Source: Branchiostoma floridae (lineage: Eukaryota > Chordata > Leptocardii > Amphioxiformes > Branchiostomatidae). From it: 64,000 nt of DNA. Numbering within the stretch: the stretch's first letter is position 1; every line of letters begins with the position of its first letter. Where the stretch lies: positions 20,770,705 to 20,834,704 of the forward strand of contig NC_049982.1 of assembly GCF_000003815.2 (NCBI RefSeq). Direction: 5' to 3'. The notes beneath the pieces are model-generated. The model was not told the DNA's origin. It was given only the letters and a program-made list of their open reading frames with translations, and ran no database searches. This document shows, in pieces, positions 12,373 through 27,300 of this stretch. A program made the position numbers and the translations under genes.

Positions 12373-15300
12373 TCAGTGGGCATGAACTGCTGAGGACTTG
12401 CCCTTGATGATGATGTCCTTCATGTTGACATGGACTTTTTCCTTCTGCTCCTTGGGAACTGAGTTCATGCAGAATCTAGGGACAGAAGAAACAAACAGGG
12501 CTTCATTAGTGCCCTATCCTCATTCTACTGTTGCAGTGACAAATACATAAGGAGCAAGAATAAGACATGTTTAGTCCAGGTTAAGTAACCTTGCTCCTGG
12601 ACCTTAGCAGAGAATTTTTGACTATTGTTGCTTATTTGACTTACATGCTCCTGCATTAGGTTACAAGTCATGGAATCCTATGTTTGACGCTATCCATGCC
12701 GGAAGCATGTTACAGAACATATCACACTTATTGAGAAGAGGAGGGGTCCACCCTTAGCCTGGGTACCATCTGGATAGTAGTTCGCTCCTATGTTCGCTTC
12801 TGCTATCTGTCTGGAGACCTGCGCATTCAAACCGTTTGGTGCTAAAACAAGCGAATCAAGGAATAGGTTCTAGAGCACTCGTTCGATGACAACAGGCCCT
12901 CCCGCAAGCAGACGGAGGGCTTGTCCGGTGTTGGAACGCCTGTTCGAATGATCGCTTGAACCCATTCCATAATTTGCTTATGTGTGGGGACCAATCAGCG
13001 CCTGCGTCCAAAATTTGGACGATTCCAGACGTTAAGATGGTCCGCGTTCCCAGACGGAAACACAGAGAAGCGACTGTATATAGTGTATAATGAACGTCAG
13101 AGCTAGAAGCGACTGTATATAGTGTATTATGAAAGCCGGAGAGAACTACTTTCCGGATGGTATCCAGGCTAGTCCACCCTGGCGTGAGCAGACCAAACCT
13201 CTTTATCTGTTCTTACACAGCTTGCAACTGTTGTGTTACATCTTGAGGTTGTTTGTCGCATCAGTTATGCTATAGAAACATGTTGCTTTTGTTTAGCTTC
13301 TAGTATTCCACTCATCTACACCATAGTACATGTAGAAAATGTGCTTCTTCCAGCTTTATAAAGATTTTGACTTAGCAGTTACTGCACAGTAATGCTAGCC
13401 TGGTATCCAGCCGTAATATAGCTATTACGGCTGGATACCAGGCTACAGCAATGCATCTACACATTACAATGAGTATGCTTAGGTATACAGCAGTCTGAAA
13501 CACAGCAGTTGTGGCATGAGGGGCCACACTTCACCTTTTGAAGGCTTCCAGTTCTTTTTCAAAGTCATCCAGCTCAGCAGTCTCTGGCTCATCTTTTGGC
13601 ATGAAGATATCATCTGTAGCATAAGAATGTCATCTGTTAGTCATCATATAGTAGTATATATACCTTAGATGTAGTTTGTCATATTCAATGAACAATGACA
13701 AGAAAGTTTTTTTTCCTAGAAAGTAAGCACAAAACTCACCTATTACACTCATGGGGCTGGCGTTCTTGTACTTTTTCTTGTTCTTCTTGTTTTTAGTGCC
13801 GTTGGGGGATGTCTTACCCTGTGGGGTGGGGGACTCACTGCCTGTGGGAGAGGGGGACGGGGAGGGGTGCTTTCCTCGAGGGACAGGCTGTGCTCTTTGC
13901 ACCTTGTGGTTGACTGTTGCCTCAGATTTCAGTCTTTCCTCCAGAGCTCTGTCTAGAGTCTTGCCATCCCTGTTGGGTTTGCCCTTCAGTTTGTTGGGAA
14001 GCTGCTTGTCATGTGTCTGCACCTGTGGCTGCTGTTTGCCAGGCTGTTGCTTCTTGGGTGTTGTTGGCTCCAAAATACCATTCTGCTCAGGTCTCTTTTC
14101 TGCAGAAACCTTGGGCAGGTTGTGTTGCTTTGCACCAGTTGCTTCCTGCTCCTTACAGACCTTGTTGACTGAGTGAACAGCTGTGGTACAATTTACTCTT
14201 TTAGCCTGGCCATTTAAACCTTTCTGACCAATTGCCAGGTTGCCTACAACCTTTTGGTTGGCACACTGCCCATTAACCAACTTCTGGTTGGCTGCCTTGA
14301 TGTTAATTGCTTTCTGATTGGGCAAGTGGCCATTCACAGCCTTCTGCTGAGCTGCAAGTCCACCTGCCAACTTGTTGTTGGTTGCCTGGCCATTCAGCAG
14401 CTTCTGATTGGCTGCTTGATGTTGAGGAGCTTTCTGATTGACTGGCCGTTCAGGAGCTAATTTGTGATTGATGTGTCGGGGAGCATGTTCAGATTTTACC
14501 CTGTCTCTCTGGTCCGACTGTGGCGACTCAGAGCTGGACCTGTTCTCTGGGATGGACGGTGACCTATTGCCAGCTTTCCTTTTCTTTCTCTTCAGGGAAC
14601 CATTTTGTTGGCAGCTCTCCTGGCCAATAGAAGGAGGGGGCGGCTGCGGAACTCTGTTCTGCTGACCTTTGTCTGATTTACTGGCTACTGGATTTTTTAC
14701 GTTTGGCTGGACAGTCTCCGCACCCGTGCTGTCTGCACCTGCAGAGGCCTTGTTGTTGCCCCCGGCAGAATGGGAGGATTTGCTCTTCCTCTTTTTCTTG
14801 TTCTTCTGCTGTTGTTGCAGTAGTCTCTCCTGTTCTTCTTTCTGCCTTCTGACTTCCTCTTCCTTCTGCCGTTGCAGCTCCAGCTGACGAGCCTCCTCCT
14901 CAAGACGGGCCTGCTCCTCCGCAAGCTGGGGACAGAACATACAGGAACATTGACATTTATGTAACCTACACAAAATACGGCAAATTTGTAGAACTGAACA
15001 TTTTGGACACGTGGAGAGAAGCATACAGGTACAAATACATAGGTTTACGAATTGTTTGCAAGGAAAGAGGACAAAAAACACAGGTTTGGAAAGCAACTAC
15101 CATGTACCTTTCTCTGCTTGCGTCGCGCTCTCTTGGCCGCTCTGGAGCTGGTTTTGGGCGAACCCTCCTCCTCACCACCGTTAATGAAATTGAGAAGCTC
15201 CTCCAGCTCCCGGGAGTCGATTTTCTCCGACTGGCTCTTGACACATTGGCTGGGCTGGGAGACAGGGATGGGGCGTTCCTCTGACTTGGGCTGCTTCCTC

Positions 15301-18300
15301 TGTGTCAGTCTCAGTCTCAGCTTCTCCCGCATCTCTGTGTAGTTTCGGCTGGTGGGAGCCACAGGTGGCTATAAGATCGGTATGATGAACAGGTTAGTCC
15401 ACTCTTGTTCACGAGATGACATCAAACATTGTAAATCACTTGTGTAAATCACTTGTGTAACAAAAGACACTGAAGAATAAGTGAATAACAAACTTAAAAA
15501 TCTCTAACTGTTCAAGCAATGATTCTTAAACTGGAGACATCAAAAATATCTCCTCTTACTAAATTCTGATGAAATGTCTGTATGTCAGGAAGAGCCTTAC
15601 CCCTCCATGTCCGAAGAACTCGCAGTAGCAGCAGTCGCAGTACTTCCCGTCCTTCTGGTTGCTGGAGTTGACGGTGGAGCTGCTCTTCTCCGAGCAGCTG
15701 TCATCTGGCGCATCCTCGCCATGGCTGTGGCCATCCAGACAGTCTGGGTCACTACAACCACTGTGGGGTAGGGGGAGCAGAAACGATTTGAATTACTTTT
15801 CCGATAATGTTTGTACACAACAGCATGAGTGATCATTTAGTGTGAAATGTGATCCATACCTGCAGTCCTCCCTGAGTTAAACAATCGTTCACGTCAATCA
15901 AACTTACACAATATCTTGAGTCTTGTCTTTTGAAATAAGTTACTGTTTGGACAGACAGCCAAGGGGCTAGAATTATTTCAGTCTAAAGTGTGAGACAAAC
16001 TACTTTATGGTGCATTCTACGCCCACAATATGTGGTGCACTGATAACCCATGTACTGCTCTGTTGCAATTCCAATAAAGAAGTAACCCAGTTGACAGAGG
16101 TAATACTGGAAGGTTCCTTACTTTGAGGATGTTGCTATATTTGCCAGTGCTGCTGAGGAGGCGCAGCTGCGGGGTGCAGGTGTGGGGGGCTGCGGGTGGC
16201 CGTGCGGGTGGTGATGCTTGTGTGCAGGTGCACTCAGGTGGTTTCTCTGGCAGCCGGTGGAGACGGGCGGAGCTGTCGGCACTCTCTGGTCTCCTGCACG
16301 GGGAGGGGTGGAAAATATCAGGGCTTTAGTACAGGTACTAGTATGAACAATACATTTGTAATTTGTATGTTAGATCTGTCTGAAACAATATGTGGTACGG
16401 TAGAAATAAGGACACAAGAATACGTGGGAAGCATGCCTCTACAAACTTCTTGTCAAGTAAGAAGGAAGATAATTTAAGTATTATGACCTAGAAAGTTTTG
16501 AAAATTACATAATTATTATAGGGCAGAAGTCAATCCTACCTGAAGCTCTTGCTGCTTCTTCGATAGCTGCATTGACAGCAGCAGACCTCAGGATTTCAGC
16601 TGTGAGTTTGGCAGGCGGTGTGGATGTTGTGCTACTTGATGGGGGATGAGGGTGCGACGGAGGCAACAGTGGCATGGGCTTGTGCTTGAAGCAGTACGGG
16701 TTCTCCACCAGGTTCGGCAGGGATACAGGGGGGTTCACCATCCCAAACGCCCCTGGAGGGGGGTTGTGATGGTGCGTAGACGGCGGATATGGGGGAACGT
16801 TTCTATTCTTCTGACATCCGTCTAGCAGAGAGGGAGGCGGCTGGTCGTACGTTACTTCGGACTGTACCATATCCTGTGCCTTCTGAGGGGAGCTGGCAGC
16901 CGTGGACGCTGGAGTGGAGGCTTCCGACGCTGTCGTACTGACAGATGTAACACTGGGCACTGTGGTCAGGGGGAGGGGGATGGGATCTGTAAGGGGAGGG
17001 TTCATCTGACTGAGGGCAGGGTCTATTGCAAACCCTGTCCCATTAAACAATGGAACATCCCCTGGTGCCAGTAGCTCAGTCCCGAAACTACCCATGTACT
17101 TGCTTGATCCAAGCATGAACTTTGAACTGTCGTAAGACGTGTCCCATTCGCCGTAGGCATGATAGATGTGTTCGTGTAATGCCTCCGGCGTGTCCAGATC
17201 CAGGTTGAAGGGGTGTCGCTTGGTACGGGGCTGCTTTGCGTAGAGGTTGTACAAGTGCGGGTGAATGAGAGGTCGCACAGAATGGCCCATGTGCGTGGGA
17301 ACGAGTGGGGAGTGCCCGTGGATGTGGGGGTAGAGGTGCAGACCTTCCAGGGTGGTGGGGAAGGAGGAAGCGTCGGTGGGGAAGTGCGGCGTGATGGACG
17401 CCGCCGCTGCGTCCTGGGCAGCATCGAGTCTTCCCTGGAGACACACGTAACACTCACAGGGTGTGACGCCATTGGTCACATCCAATGTATCTGTTTTCTG
17501 GGGAAATAAAGGGAGACTGGTTTAAACTTTCTGTTCATCAGTAACTAAATAGTGACATTACAAAGGAAAAAAACCAAAAAGAAAAACCCTGTAAAAGTGC
17601 TATTCGGAAGACACTGGGATTAATTTATCAAGTACATAACTCTAGCAAGGTTTATCAGTAGCAGAAACATTACTATTAGATAATGGTTAAAGAAGCAAAC
17701 TACAAACAGAATATTCTTGCTATTTTCAGTAGACAACATTCCTTTGTTAAGTAGAAATCCTTACTTTCTCCACATCAGCTGTTGTCTCTTTCTCTTCCTC
17801 CTCATCGTCCTCTTCCTCATCAGACTGGTCGTCTGACATGTCCCCATCATCATCATCATCATCGTCATCATCATCCTCATCCTCCTCATCATCATCCACC
17901 TCCTCCTCTTCATCATCATCATCATCCTCTTCTTCTTCATCCCCATCATCTCCATCATCATCCTCGTCCTTATCCACAGATGATGCTTGGCAAGAGGAGG
18001 CGGAGGAGTCTTTGCGAGAGAGGCTGCCTGATGAGCTGTCCTCATTGTCTTCTTGTTGGTCGTTCTCAGAATCTCCCTTTACCCCGTTCTCCGATGGATT
18101 TTTGCTCCCATGTTCCAGGTTGAGGGTGAGGCTGAGTTTCACATCTTCCCATCTGGAAGTACATGTACATACATGTGTGAGACAAGTATATACTTTACCC
18201 TCTTCCTCCTTTTTGTTCAACAAGGCTACAAAATCAAAACATTAGAAAATAGGCTGTCCTTACTGCAGAGTGTCTTGGTTTATGATCCCTGTATTGTGGT

Positions 18301-21300
18301 AAGCAAAGTCTTCCCATTTCTGCCACTTGTAGTCAGCATCATGACCATCAAGTGTGGGTGTGTGGAGGTCGGCCAGACCCTCTCCATGGAACAGGAGGGG
18401 CATGGACAACAGGCTCTTCTGAGAACTCAGGTCTTCTGCATCCTCACTGCTGCAAATATGAAGACATATTCTTTACAATATGGTTCATCATAAAGTAGCA
18501 GTGCGCAGAACAGTTTAATTCATTTGTAAAAGAGATAATGGAAGTTACAGCTGTGAACGCATTTTCATGTGTAACTTTTTCTGGCGACTAGATTTTATAA
18601 AATGTGCTCATGACAAATTTGAACAGTTTGATCCCTAATCTGACACCTTTTCATTTCTGGAGACTAGTTACTGGTGTTCAAATATTGTAATTCATCACTG
18701 CTGTCCATTTGCATATGGAAAGATATAAATCAAAGCATGTAGGTATGTCATCCATATCAAGATAAAACCTGTGTGCCCTCATTATGTAGAATAAATGCCA
18801 TAAGCAAAGAAGAAAAGCGTACTCACCCGAGGTGTACTGGGGAGATCGGGGCAAAGTTCAACCCTGGGTGGTGCGTATCTGGGGCGACGGGAGACGAGGA
18901 CTCTGAGCCGGACGAGCTCGGTGAGGACATGCTGGGGGGTCTGATGTCCTCCAGGGGGTCGGGCAGGGGGTCCCGGGGGAGGGGAGGGGGCTGGAAGTTA
19001 AACTCCTCTGTAATGTCGGAGTCTGGGATGCCCGCTGACAACATGTGGGACAAGCTGCACTCATCACAGGGGCACCTGGGCAGAAACATCACAGTCTTGT
19101 TTCAGTCAGGCTAATGACTGTCACCTCATCTACGTATGAAACACCATGTCTAATGACAGCTATAAAAATGTCATACTAGTGTTTAGACATTTAATCTTTC
19201 TGTAATGTACCTTTTGCTCTTGCAGTGCGAACACTGACACTCCTCTGCATTGGTCTTCCCACTGGAGAACAGCTGCCTGACGGTGTCGGTCAGGCTGGGG
19301 GTGGTCTTCTCCACAGAGCTGCTGCTGCTCGACCCGGAATGGCTCGACTTCTTCTTCTTGGTCTGTTGCAGAGAAGGAGACATATCTTACATTTGGAGCA
19401 TTTTTTGTAAATAACGAGTGAAATGTTGCAAAACAATCAGCCATGTGGTTGCTTCAAACATTGAGGCGGAATAAACAAAAGCAAAAAGAGTGGATAACCT
19501 CAGACGGAGGATGAAGTAAAACATTTGCATGTTTAAGAACTCTACACACTTAAAGAGAAGAGTGGAGGTGACCCGGTGTGCTTGGCTAAAATATGTGAGC
19601 TGTAGCAAAGCCACATTGCACTACTAGCTAAAGAAAAAAGCATAATACACTTTTAAGTATAGGCATATATGGTGAATATATTTTTTACAATGAAGTGAGG
19701 GAACAGCTAACACTGAATCAACAGTTTTGTACCTATTTGAGCATGGATGCTCTCAGAGCACTTCTCAGGTTAACTACAAATAGTTACCTTATGTGATAGA
19801 CCCTTCACTTACCTGGGCTTCTAGAAGTTTCCTTTGAGCCTTGAAGAATTCCCAGTCTTCCTTCAGCATCCTCTGCTTTGCTTTAAGGGTTGCCTAAAGT
19901 GAGGTGGGGGTATACATTGTTTGCTTGTTGCAAGTTGATTCTTCACATCTCATTACAGCAAGAAAATATGCAATCATGGCAAGCAAACATAGGATAAGAG
20001 TTTCTAACTGCCATATTTGAATCCTTATCCTTGTTTATTTTTATTTCACCACACCATATGTGTAGTAGACTATCACAGTATAACTAAGTCTTGGAACCTG
20101 AAGGGTATTTAAGTTTCTAATTTCCAAGATGTCTGACCTGTTCTTCTGTGTACTCATCGATGAGCTGCTGACAGTCTCTCCATGTCATCTGTACCATTGT
20201 CATCTCATCATCGAACTTCAGGTATCTGGGATCAAGTAAACACAACAGCTCTTTAAGTTTAACATCATCTAAATTTTAAATTCTAAGTTTAATACAAATA
20301 TCTCAATCAAGAGAAGGAAGTGCACTCTTTCAGAAGTCTTGGTTTGTGAAAATTTGTATCATGCAACAAGTTGAAATGCGTGTACATTTAATTACTACTA
20401 CTGTTAAAATTCAAATTGTTTTAATCTTCATTTGTTTTGCAAATAAAGAAAGACCACACAGACATATAAAAACTAAGGTAAAACCTTATGCTTTCAGGTT
20501 TTCACAAACCACGTGTTTGCCATTGGTTCCTCTCCTTACCTGTGCAAGACATTAGGGTAGGTGTCTTCATGGTATGACTCCTTAGAGGCTGCACCCAACC
20601 TGGAAGGTACAGGTAAAATGTGATCAACTGGAAATAAAACACTTTGAGGGTACCAACATCTGGCAAAGCATTAAGATGTTTCATCAAACACAAAAGTACA
20701 GAGACTGAAGTATGTACTAACCTGAGCTGTGTGATGAGAGCAGGTACACTGTTCTGTACCAGAGGGTCTGTGTAGATAATACTGTGGAACAGGTGCTTAT
20801 TCACAAACTCCCAGGTCAGCTGGAACTTGGACAGGTGACCCTTCTCCTGTAGGTAATGAAAGTCAGACATTAGAAGATGGTTGGGTGAATCTCGCCATTC
20901 AGACAAAAAGGTTGTATTTTCATTTCTCACCGAAAATGTCTGAACCATGCAGGTGTTAAAGAGCAAGGCTATGTGGTTAAGCATATAAAAGCAGTGGCTC
21001 CAACTGGGCAATCAAGTTGCAATCATGGGGTGTTACTCAAAAAGAAGGCCACAGATCGGCCCTAGATCAGATTGAACCAATGCTACACAGTGTTGTCAAT
21101 ATGACTTTCTTCAGGCCTTTGCAGAGTAGGTTTATCAGCTTGCGAAACAAATCAGGAAATGATACTTTGGAGGAGGCTATGGGGGGTGGGGGTGTCTTCT
21201 CACCATTTCATCCAGAGCAGGAGTGAGAAGCCTGGCAGCCTCACACAGGGCGCTGTACTCATCCAACAACATGGCGATGAACTGTCTGGCCTGAGGGGGA

Positions 21301-24300
21301 GTCTTGTGACCTGGTACAAGGAGACAAACAGTTGTTTTATGGGAAGACTGTACAAAGTTACACCAGTCAATTCAAATACAGAGAGATTTCTATACTTGTA
21401 TATATAAAACACCAGAAAAAAGATAGCAAGATATAGAGTAGATACACTGTTCCTACACTGGGCTACAGTAAAGTCGCACCTGATGTGAGCTGCTTGAGGA
21501 GTCGAACCTTCATCTCGATGACGTACTCTCTCCCCTGGGACTCCAGCCTCTGGTACAGCTGGTGGGGGTCACGGGAACACAACCTGCAGAGTGGCAACAC
21601 AAAAAATTAAATATTGAGAAATATGATGAAAAAGAGCCATGGTATGCAACATAACACAGTTGGAATCATAGCAAATACAGTGCCATTCAAACAAGAGTTC
21701 TTATCCAGTAGATTGCCGCATAAAACTGTGGTGAGAGACCCACCTTCCCACCAGCTGCTTCATCTTGTCGGTGTCCATCTGCAGCTCACGACTCTCCTCA
21801 GCTGGGGGATGGGAGAAATATGCATTAGTTACTTTACATTTCCAGCTTTCATTACTGTAAATTCGTTTCTATTCTGCAGGGACTTAATTTTGCAGAAGAA
21901 GGGAAAAGGAGATTTCAAAGTAAAATATATTGAGTTCAGTAGTTATATGAGTACATTGCATATTCACAGCATGTAGCTTTAGATACGTGGCCACTTTAAT
22001 GTGCTGAGAATAGAGTAAAGATATTACCAGCAAGAGAAGTCCCTGCCTCCCTGTAGACACATCGCACCATGTGCCTAACCTCCGTCCAACACTGCTGGAG
22101 CTCCTGGGTCTCTCGCTCTTGCTCTGCTGCTATCTCCCTACACAAACAGCAGAAACCAGTCTGGTTAGACACATGAGCGTTCAACACTAGTGTGTAACAC
22201 AAACATCAGTTGTCATGCATGTAACTTTCTCCAGAGTTTACAATCATTTAATTGACTTACAACATTCTGCACTACTACACAATTATACATGTCACTGAAA
22301 CACTACCTTCTTTCCTTGCATGCCTCACAGTTGCAGATGCTGCCGTTGGGAGTGGTGGGCTCGGATGAGGTCACCAAGCCTGCTCCCGCGCCCAGGTCCG
22401 GAACTGGCGTGAGGTACGGGACGGAGGACGGCATGAACAGGTCCTGAGGCTGCAGATGATGAGGAGAAACTCAAGGTCAGTATACAGTTCAGAATACACA
22501 ACAGAAGGGGCAAGTCATCATGCAGCTTCTTTCCTGAGACTGCAAATTATGGAACTCTCTGCCTGACAATTGTTTCCCTTTCAAATACAACCCAGAAGCG
22601 TTCAAAATCCATGTGCACTGTCATCAACAGTGTCCTATATCTCTGATCAATTCAGTTTAGTGTCAAGATGTAGTCTTTGAACTGAGCAATCTCTATACAA
22701 ATATCCTTTGCAGTGCTCTAGGGCAGTGTACATGTAGTTTACAGGAGTGGAATGAAATAACTAAACAAGATCACATGCTGCTAAAATTCTTACCTTGGAT
22801 TTGATAAATTTGGGAATAGCAATGAACCAACACCACATGATTCAAATACTGTTCCACCTGAGTTCCCACTCTACAAAATAACTCTACAATAAACCTGAAT
22901 GATAGGAGTTACTGATGAGGAGTGCCTACCAGCAGTGATGGCTCCAAGGCTGCCTTCCTCTCCTCCTCCTCCACACTTCTCCGACAGTCAGGACACACCC
23001 ACAGGGGAACCTGCAATATACACGGGACCTTTAAATTTCTCATAAAACCTTTCTCATAAAACATGTCAAGTTCGATACGCTTACATTCTACTCAAAACTC
23101 CAGCCACACAATGAAACCATTTTGTGGTAAGTGTTACACTCTTGTAGGAAAATAATGGTGCAGGTAGGCCTCCTGTGATAGAACCAAATGCTACACGTAT
23201 CATAAGCACTATGAAATAAATCATTATTAAATTTTAAAAAACCTTTATACAGGACACCAAACCAAACTTCTGGGTTTACCCACCTGAGCCAGCCCTTGTG
23301 TGTCGAAGGATGCCGCTGAGGTCGAACCATCGCTGGAGGGGGGGAGGACAGGATCCTTCCTCTCACACCGACATAGGAGACAGCGCTCAGCGTTCAGCTG
23401 GAGGGGTTGGCCAAAAACTGTTTGGGGCATCTGGAACACAAAAGATAACCAATACATCAATACATGTCATTGGATAATGTGTTGACTGTCATTTCCATTA
23501 TGTTTTGTTTCTACCAGCATTGTTTTTTCTTATATCAGTTTGCAAAGTTTTAAAATAATTTGCTGTTTTTGTTCACATCCAGGGTATTCTACGACTGGTG
23601 CCTACCAGGATGTCAGCAGATTGTTATTAATTGATATCGAAATAAGCAGATCATATAATAATTATTACAAATTAATATGAAAGCTAGTCTCTTTTCTTCC
23701 ACCGCCTTTCTGCCTGCCAATGCGTCACTGGTATAGATTTTTATCATTGTCTCTGTGAACAGGCGAAATTTCAAAACATTAGGTTAAAAACATGCAAGTT
23801 TCTTGCCATCGACATACACTGTTTCTCAGAGGCTAATTGCTGTTTTACTAGAGCAGCTGTTTTGAGCGACTGTGGGACAATGATGCTAGTCTTACACTTA
23901 CAACAAATCCAGCAGAAAAATCTCAATTTCCTACTCTTATCTTATAATGTGTTTCCATCAGATGTAGACTAAGCCTGGATGTGTAAGAGTCTTGTCTTGT
24001 GAATAAAACCCTTTTCCAGGGTCTAACCCCTTATCTGTGTACAACATCTGTAACATCATAGCAAGCAGGCTGCCAGGGAAACAATGCCTTCCAGGGGAAT
24101 AGGGATCTACAGTGATTCAATTTCTGTAATGGAAAGTTTTCAAATTGAGGTCAAGCTAATGCTTCCTGCCTCAGGTAGGAGTTCAGTTGACAACTTTCTT
24201 TATTGCAGACTCCTTTGGTGTGTGGTTTGAAACTCAAAGTGACAAGATACAAGTACATGTATGTGTCTGGAAACACACACACACACACATACATATATTT

Positions 24301-27300
24301 GCATATCCTTTACTGAATAAGGGCTCAATATGCAAATGAGAGAAAATATATTCCTTCTAATATCCTATTCTAACTTTTGTTTTTATTTGATTATTATAGT
24401 TTCATGTCTATGAGGACATCCATTTCCATCAATCATCATCCACTAATTGCTTCCAGTCCAATTTGTCTATAATCATCTTATCCGCAGTGTTAATCTTATT
24501 TGTACTGCCTTACCTTACCAGCAGTTTCAGATGTAGCATAGTAATAACTAGTCTTACTTTGGCTCCACTTATGATCTGTATATATATCTTAACTGTATGT
24601 TGAAGACAGATGCAACTTTTGAATATGGATAAATACAAGAAATTCAACTGCATTGGTTATACATTTGTATCAGTGTGTACATTGTTGCATTTTGTTGTTT
24701 TCCAATTTTCATTACAGTTTTGTTTCTACTGTGAACTTAGATCACAGTGAAAGCCTCTCTGCTCCAAACACAAAATCAAATCAAATCCCTTCAGAAATAC
24801 ATTCACCCTTCATGACAGGCATACAGTACTAGCTGTAGCTTGTGCTACACATATAACACAACTTGTCATAGCTACATCATGTGAGCCTTGCAGTTGCACA
24901 AGTACATTTAAAACTATCCAATAGAGACCCCTACTAAATTTGATAAAAATGAGTTCTCACTACAATAGTTGCAAGGATTCTTAGAACAAATTGTAACACC
25001 TAGATTTTGGCTTGATAACATTAGACTTTTAAAGCCTGTAGGAACTCCATGCCTGTTTAGGGACTAGCAGATGGTCCCATTGTACAACCCCTGCTATTCA
25101 GGGAACGAATAAACAATATGGCTGCCATTACACGCTACGACCAACAGAACCAAGACTACACAAACCTAATAGATTAAGTCATCATTACAATGTTGAGCAA
25201 GTGAATTCTAGTCACAGCAGGGCTGCTTTACAGCCATATTTGCCACTGATGGCATTTGTTCATAGTTGCAGACACTACACTTCAGGAAGGAATTGGAGCT
25301 CAAGTTGAAGATAACAAAGACTAGTAGTATTACAACATTAGGAAGATTGCACAATGAGAAACTATACCTTGAGATGATAAAGTAGAGAGGGTGAGAGGAG
25401 ATACATAACTCTCAAAGTCTTTTTTCAAACGCTTTGTACCTGATCTTGTCCTGACTTTGCCTTAATATGATATTGCCAGAGAAAGCAAACAGAGTGCTTA
25501 CCTGTCCCATCAGGTCTCCTTCCTTACCCCTGGTGCTCAGGTCTAATGGCTGCAGAAACATAAAGGAACTTGGTTAAAGTCTTATATTATATACTTAACG
25601 GTATGCAAGCAAAATCAATTGTCAACAAATGTACTTGTGTCAATTTTTTTAAAACTTAACACTTCTAACTTAAGTTATACAGAGGTCATGCACAGTATGT
25701 TCAAGTTTTGTTACTGCAATATTTATGAGTTACAAGTAATTGCATAAACGTGTACGTAGGGTGTGACATTTACAAATTACACAACTTGATAAATACCAAA
25801 TGCCATTTACAGCATGCATATACAGTATTACATCTTGTATGTTACAGGTGTACATAAAACGATATATAACAAGAACATATACATGACTTGTGCACCATTT
25901 AATTTATTACATGAGGGCTTTGTAAAATATTCAGTCCTTTCCCATGTTGTAGAAAGGCAACAGGCAGGTCAAGCATGAAAATTTGAAATGGCAAATGTCG
26001 TCATCAGCCTAGCACACGGAACAACGCACATGTTGACCTTTCACTGTTTGAAACATTCTCCACCCAACCCAGCAAATAGCACAATACACGTTTGTACATA
26101 CCAGACTGAAGTTTGAACACTCAGGTACAACTGACCTACCGGAGATGGAAGCCAGTGCAAAAATGTCAAAATTGTATTCCTTTTCTTGTTATGTCTGAAA
26201 ATGTTTCAGAAACTTGGTGCAGCCTTACAAAATCATCAGGAGATTGGACACACTATTGTTTTTACCAAATTTTGCATCATACCCAAGAAGACTCAATAAT
26301 TCCGACATTGATGGATTAATAGAAATATTAATATTATATAGAGATTAAAGCAGCATAAACGATGAGAAAAGGTCACCCAAATGTCAATACAAGTTGTTTG
26401 GAGTCAAAGGTCAGGTATTTTTGGAGAGTAAACTAGTCAACAGTTAATAATTCATGTACAGTCAACCTGCCATCTAATTCTACATGATTACTTGATGCCA
26501 TGTGCCACTGAGAACTACAATCCCACGTACCAGGATGTGGGCTGTATTCAACCACTTTTGCATTTATGATGACATTTCACTGAATCTGGCTAATTGAAAA
26601 TCATTGCCAACAACCCCCAGATACAACTCTGTTATAACAGAGTCCATTTTGGAGCATTTATGTTCCCAAATCAATCTGGCTCGGCTTACCAAACAATCAA
26701 ATCATTTGGATTTTTGCATCATGAACAGGGTCTAAGTTGCAACTTGCAGGATTTCTGTTTACTGCAATTTGTGATTCATAATATCAAACATGGAATCACG
26801 TTTAGCTTGCAAACTGCAAGTGAGCATTTTGAGCCCTGAATCCCCTGATACAGAAAAATACCGGGTCCCTTCTAAAACCCTGCAATGAGATAAGAGAACT
26901 CCAGAATGCCCATGGAACCATTTCCGCTGTTACCAGCAGTTCTACTGTAAACATGCTCCCCTGGCCTGTGATGTCACCAGACATGGCAGGGGCCCCCATG
27001 CCTGGCTTGGTCGCTACAGCAACACCAGCCGACACCCGGAAATTGCTGACCCATATCCAATCTGCTTTTAGTAATGAAATCCCGTCCCTGGAGATGTGAT
27101 TACAGGGCAGGGATATACTACAGTCCCATTTTTCACCCTTCTTGTTCTAAACATTGCATCAATACTAACCATGTTTTTAACTGTATTCTGATATTCATGG
27201 AAAAAGGCTCATTATGGAATAGGAACTTACAAGCTTGGCTCACAGTTAAATAGCAAAAAGCTCAATATAGCCTCTTGTGAAGTGGTTTTGTATCTGTACT

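Noticed and set aside
13751-14176. 141-residue plus-strand frame rich in Leu and Cys
   Set aside because: It is the antisense shadow of the large FAM193 exon, whose minus-strand protein is recognised and phase-consistent.
17838-18245. Plus-strand poly-Ser and His/Pro frames
   Set aside because: Antisense reading of the GAT/GAA acidic tract of FAM193, not a gene.
26802-27035. Minus-strand frame in FAM193 intron 1, relatively GC-rich
   Set aside because: No FAM193-like residues, no flanking splice pair that keeps phase, and exon 1 already joins to exon 2 at phase 0.
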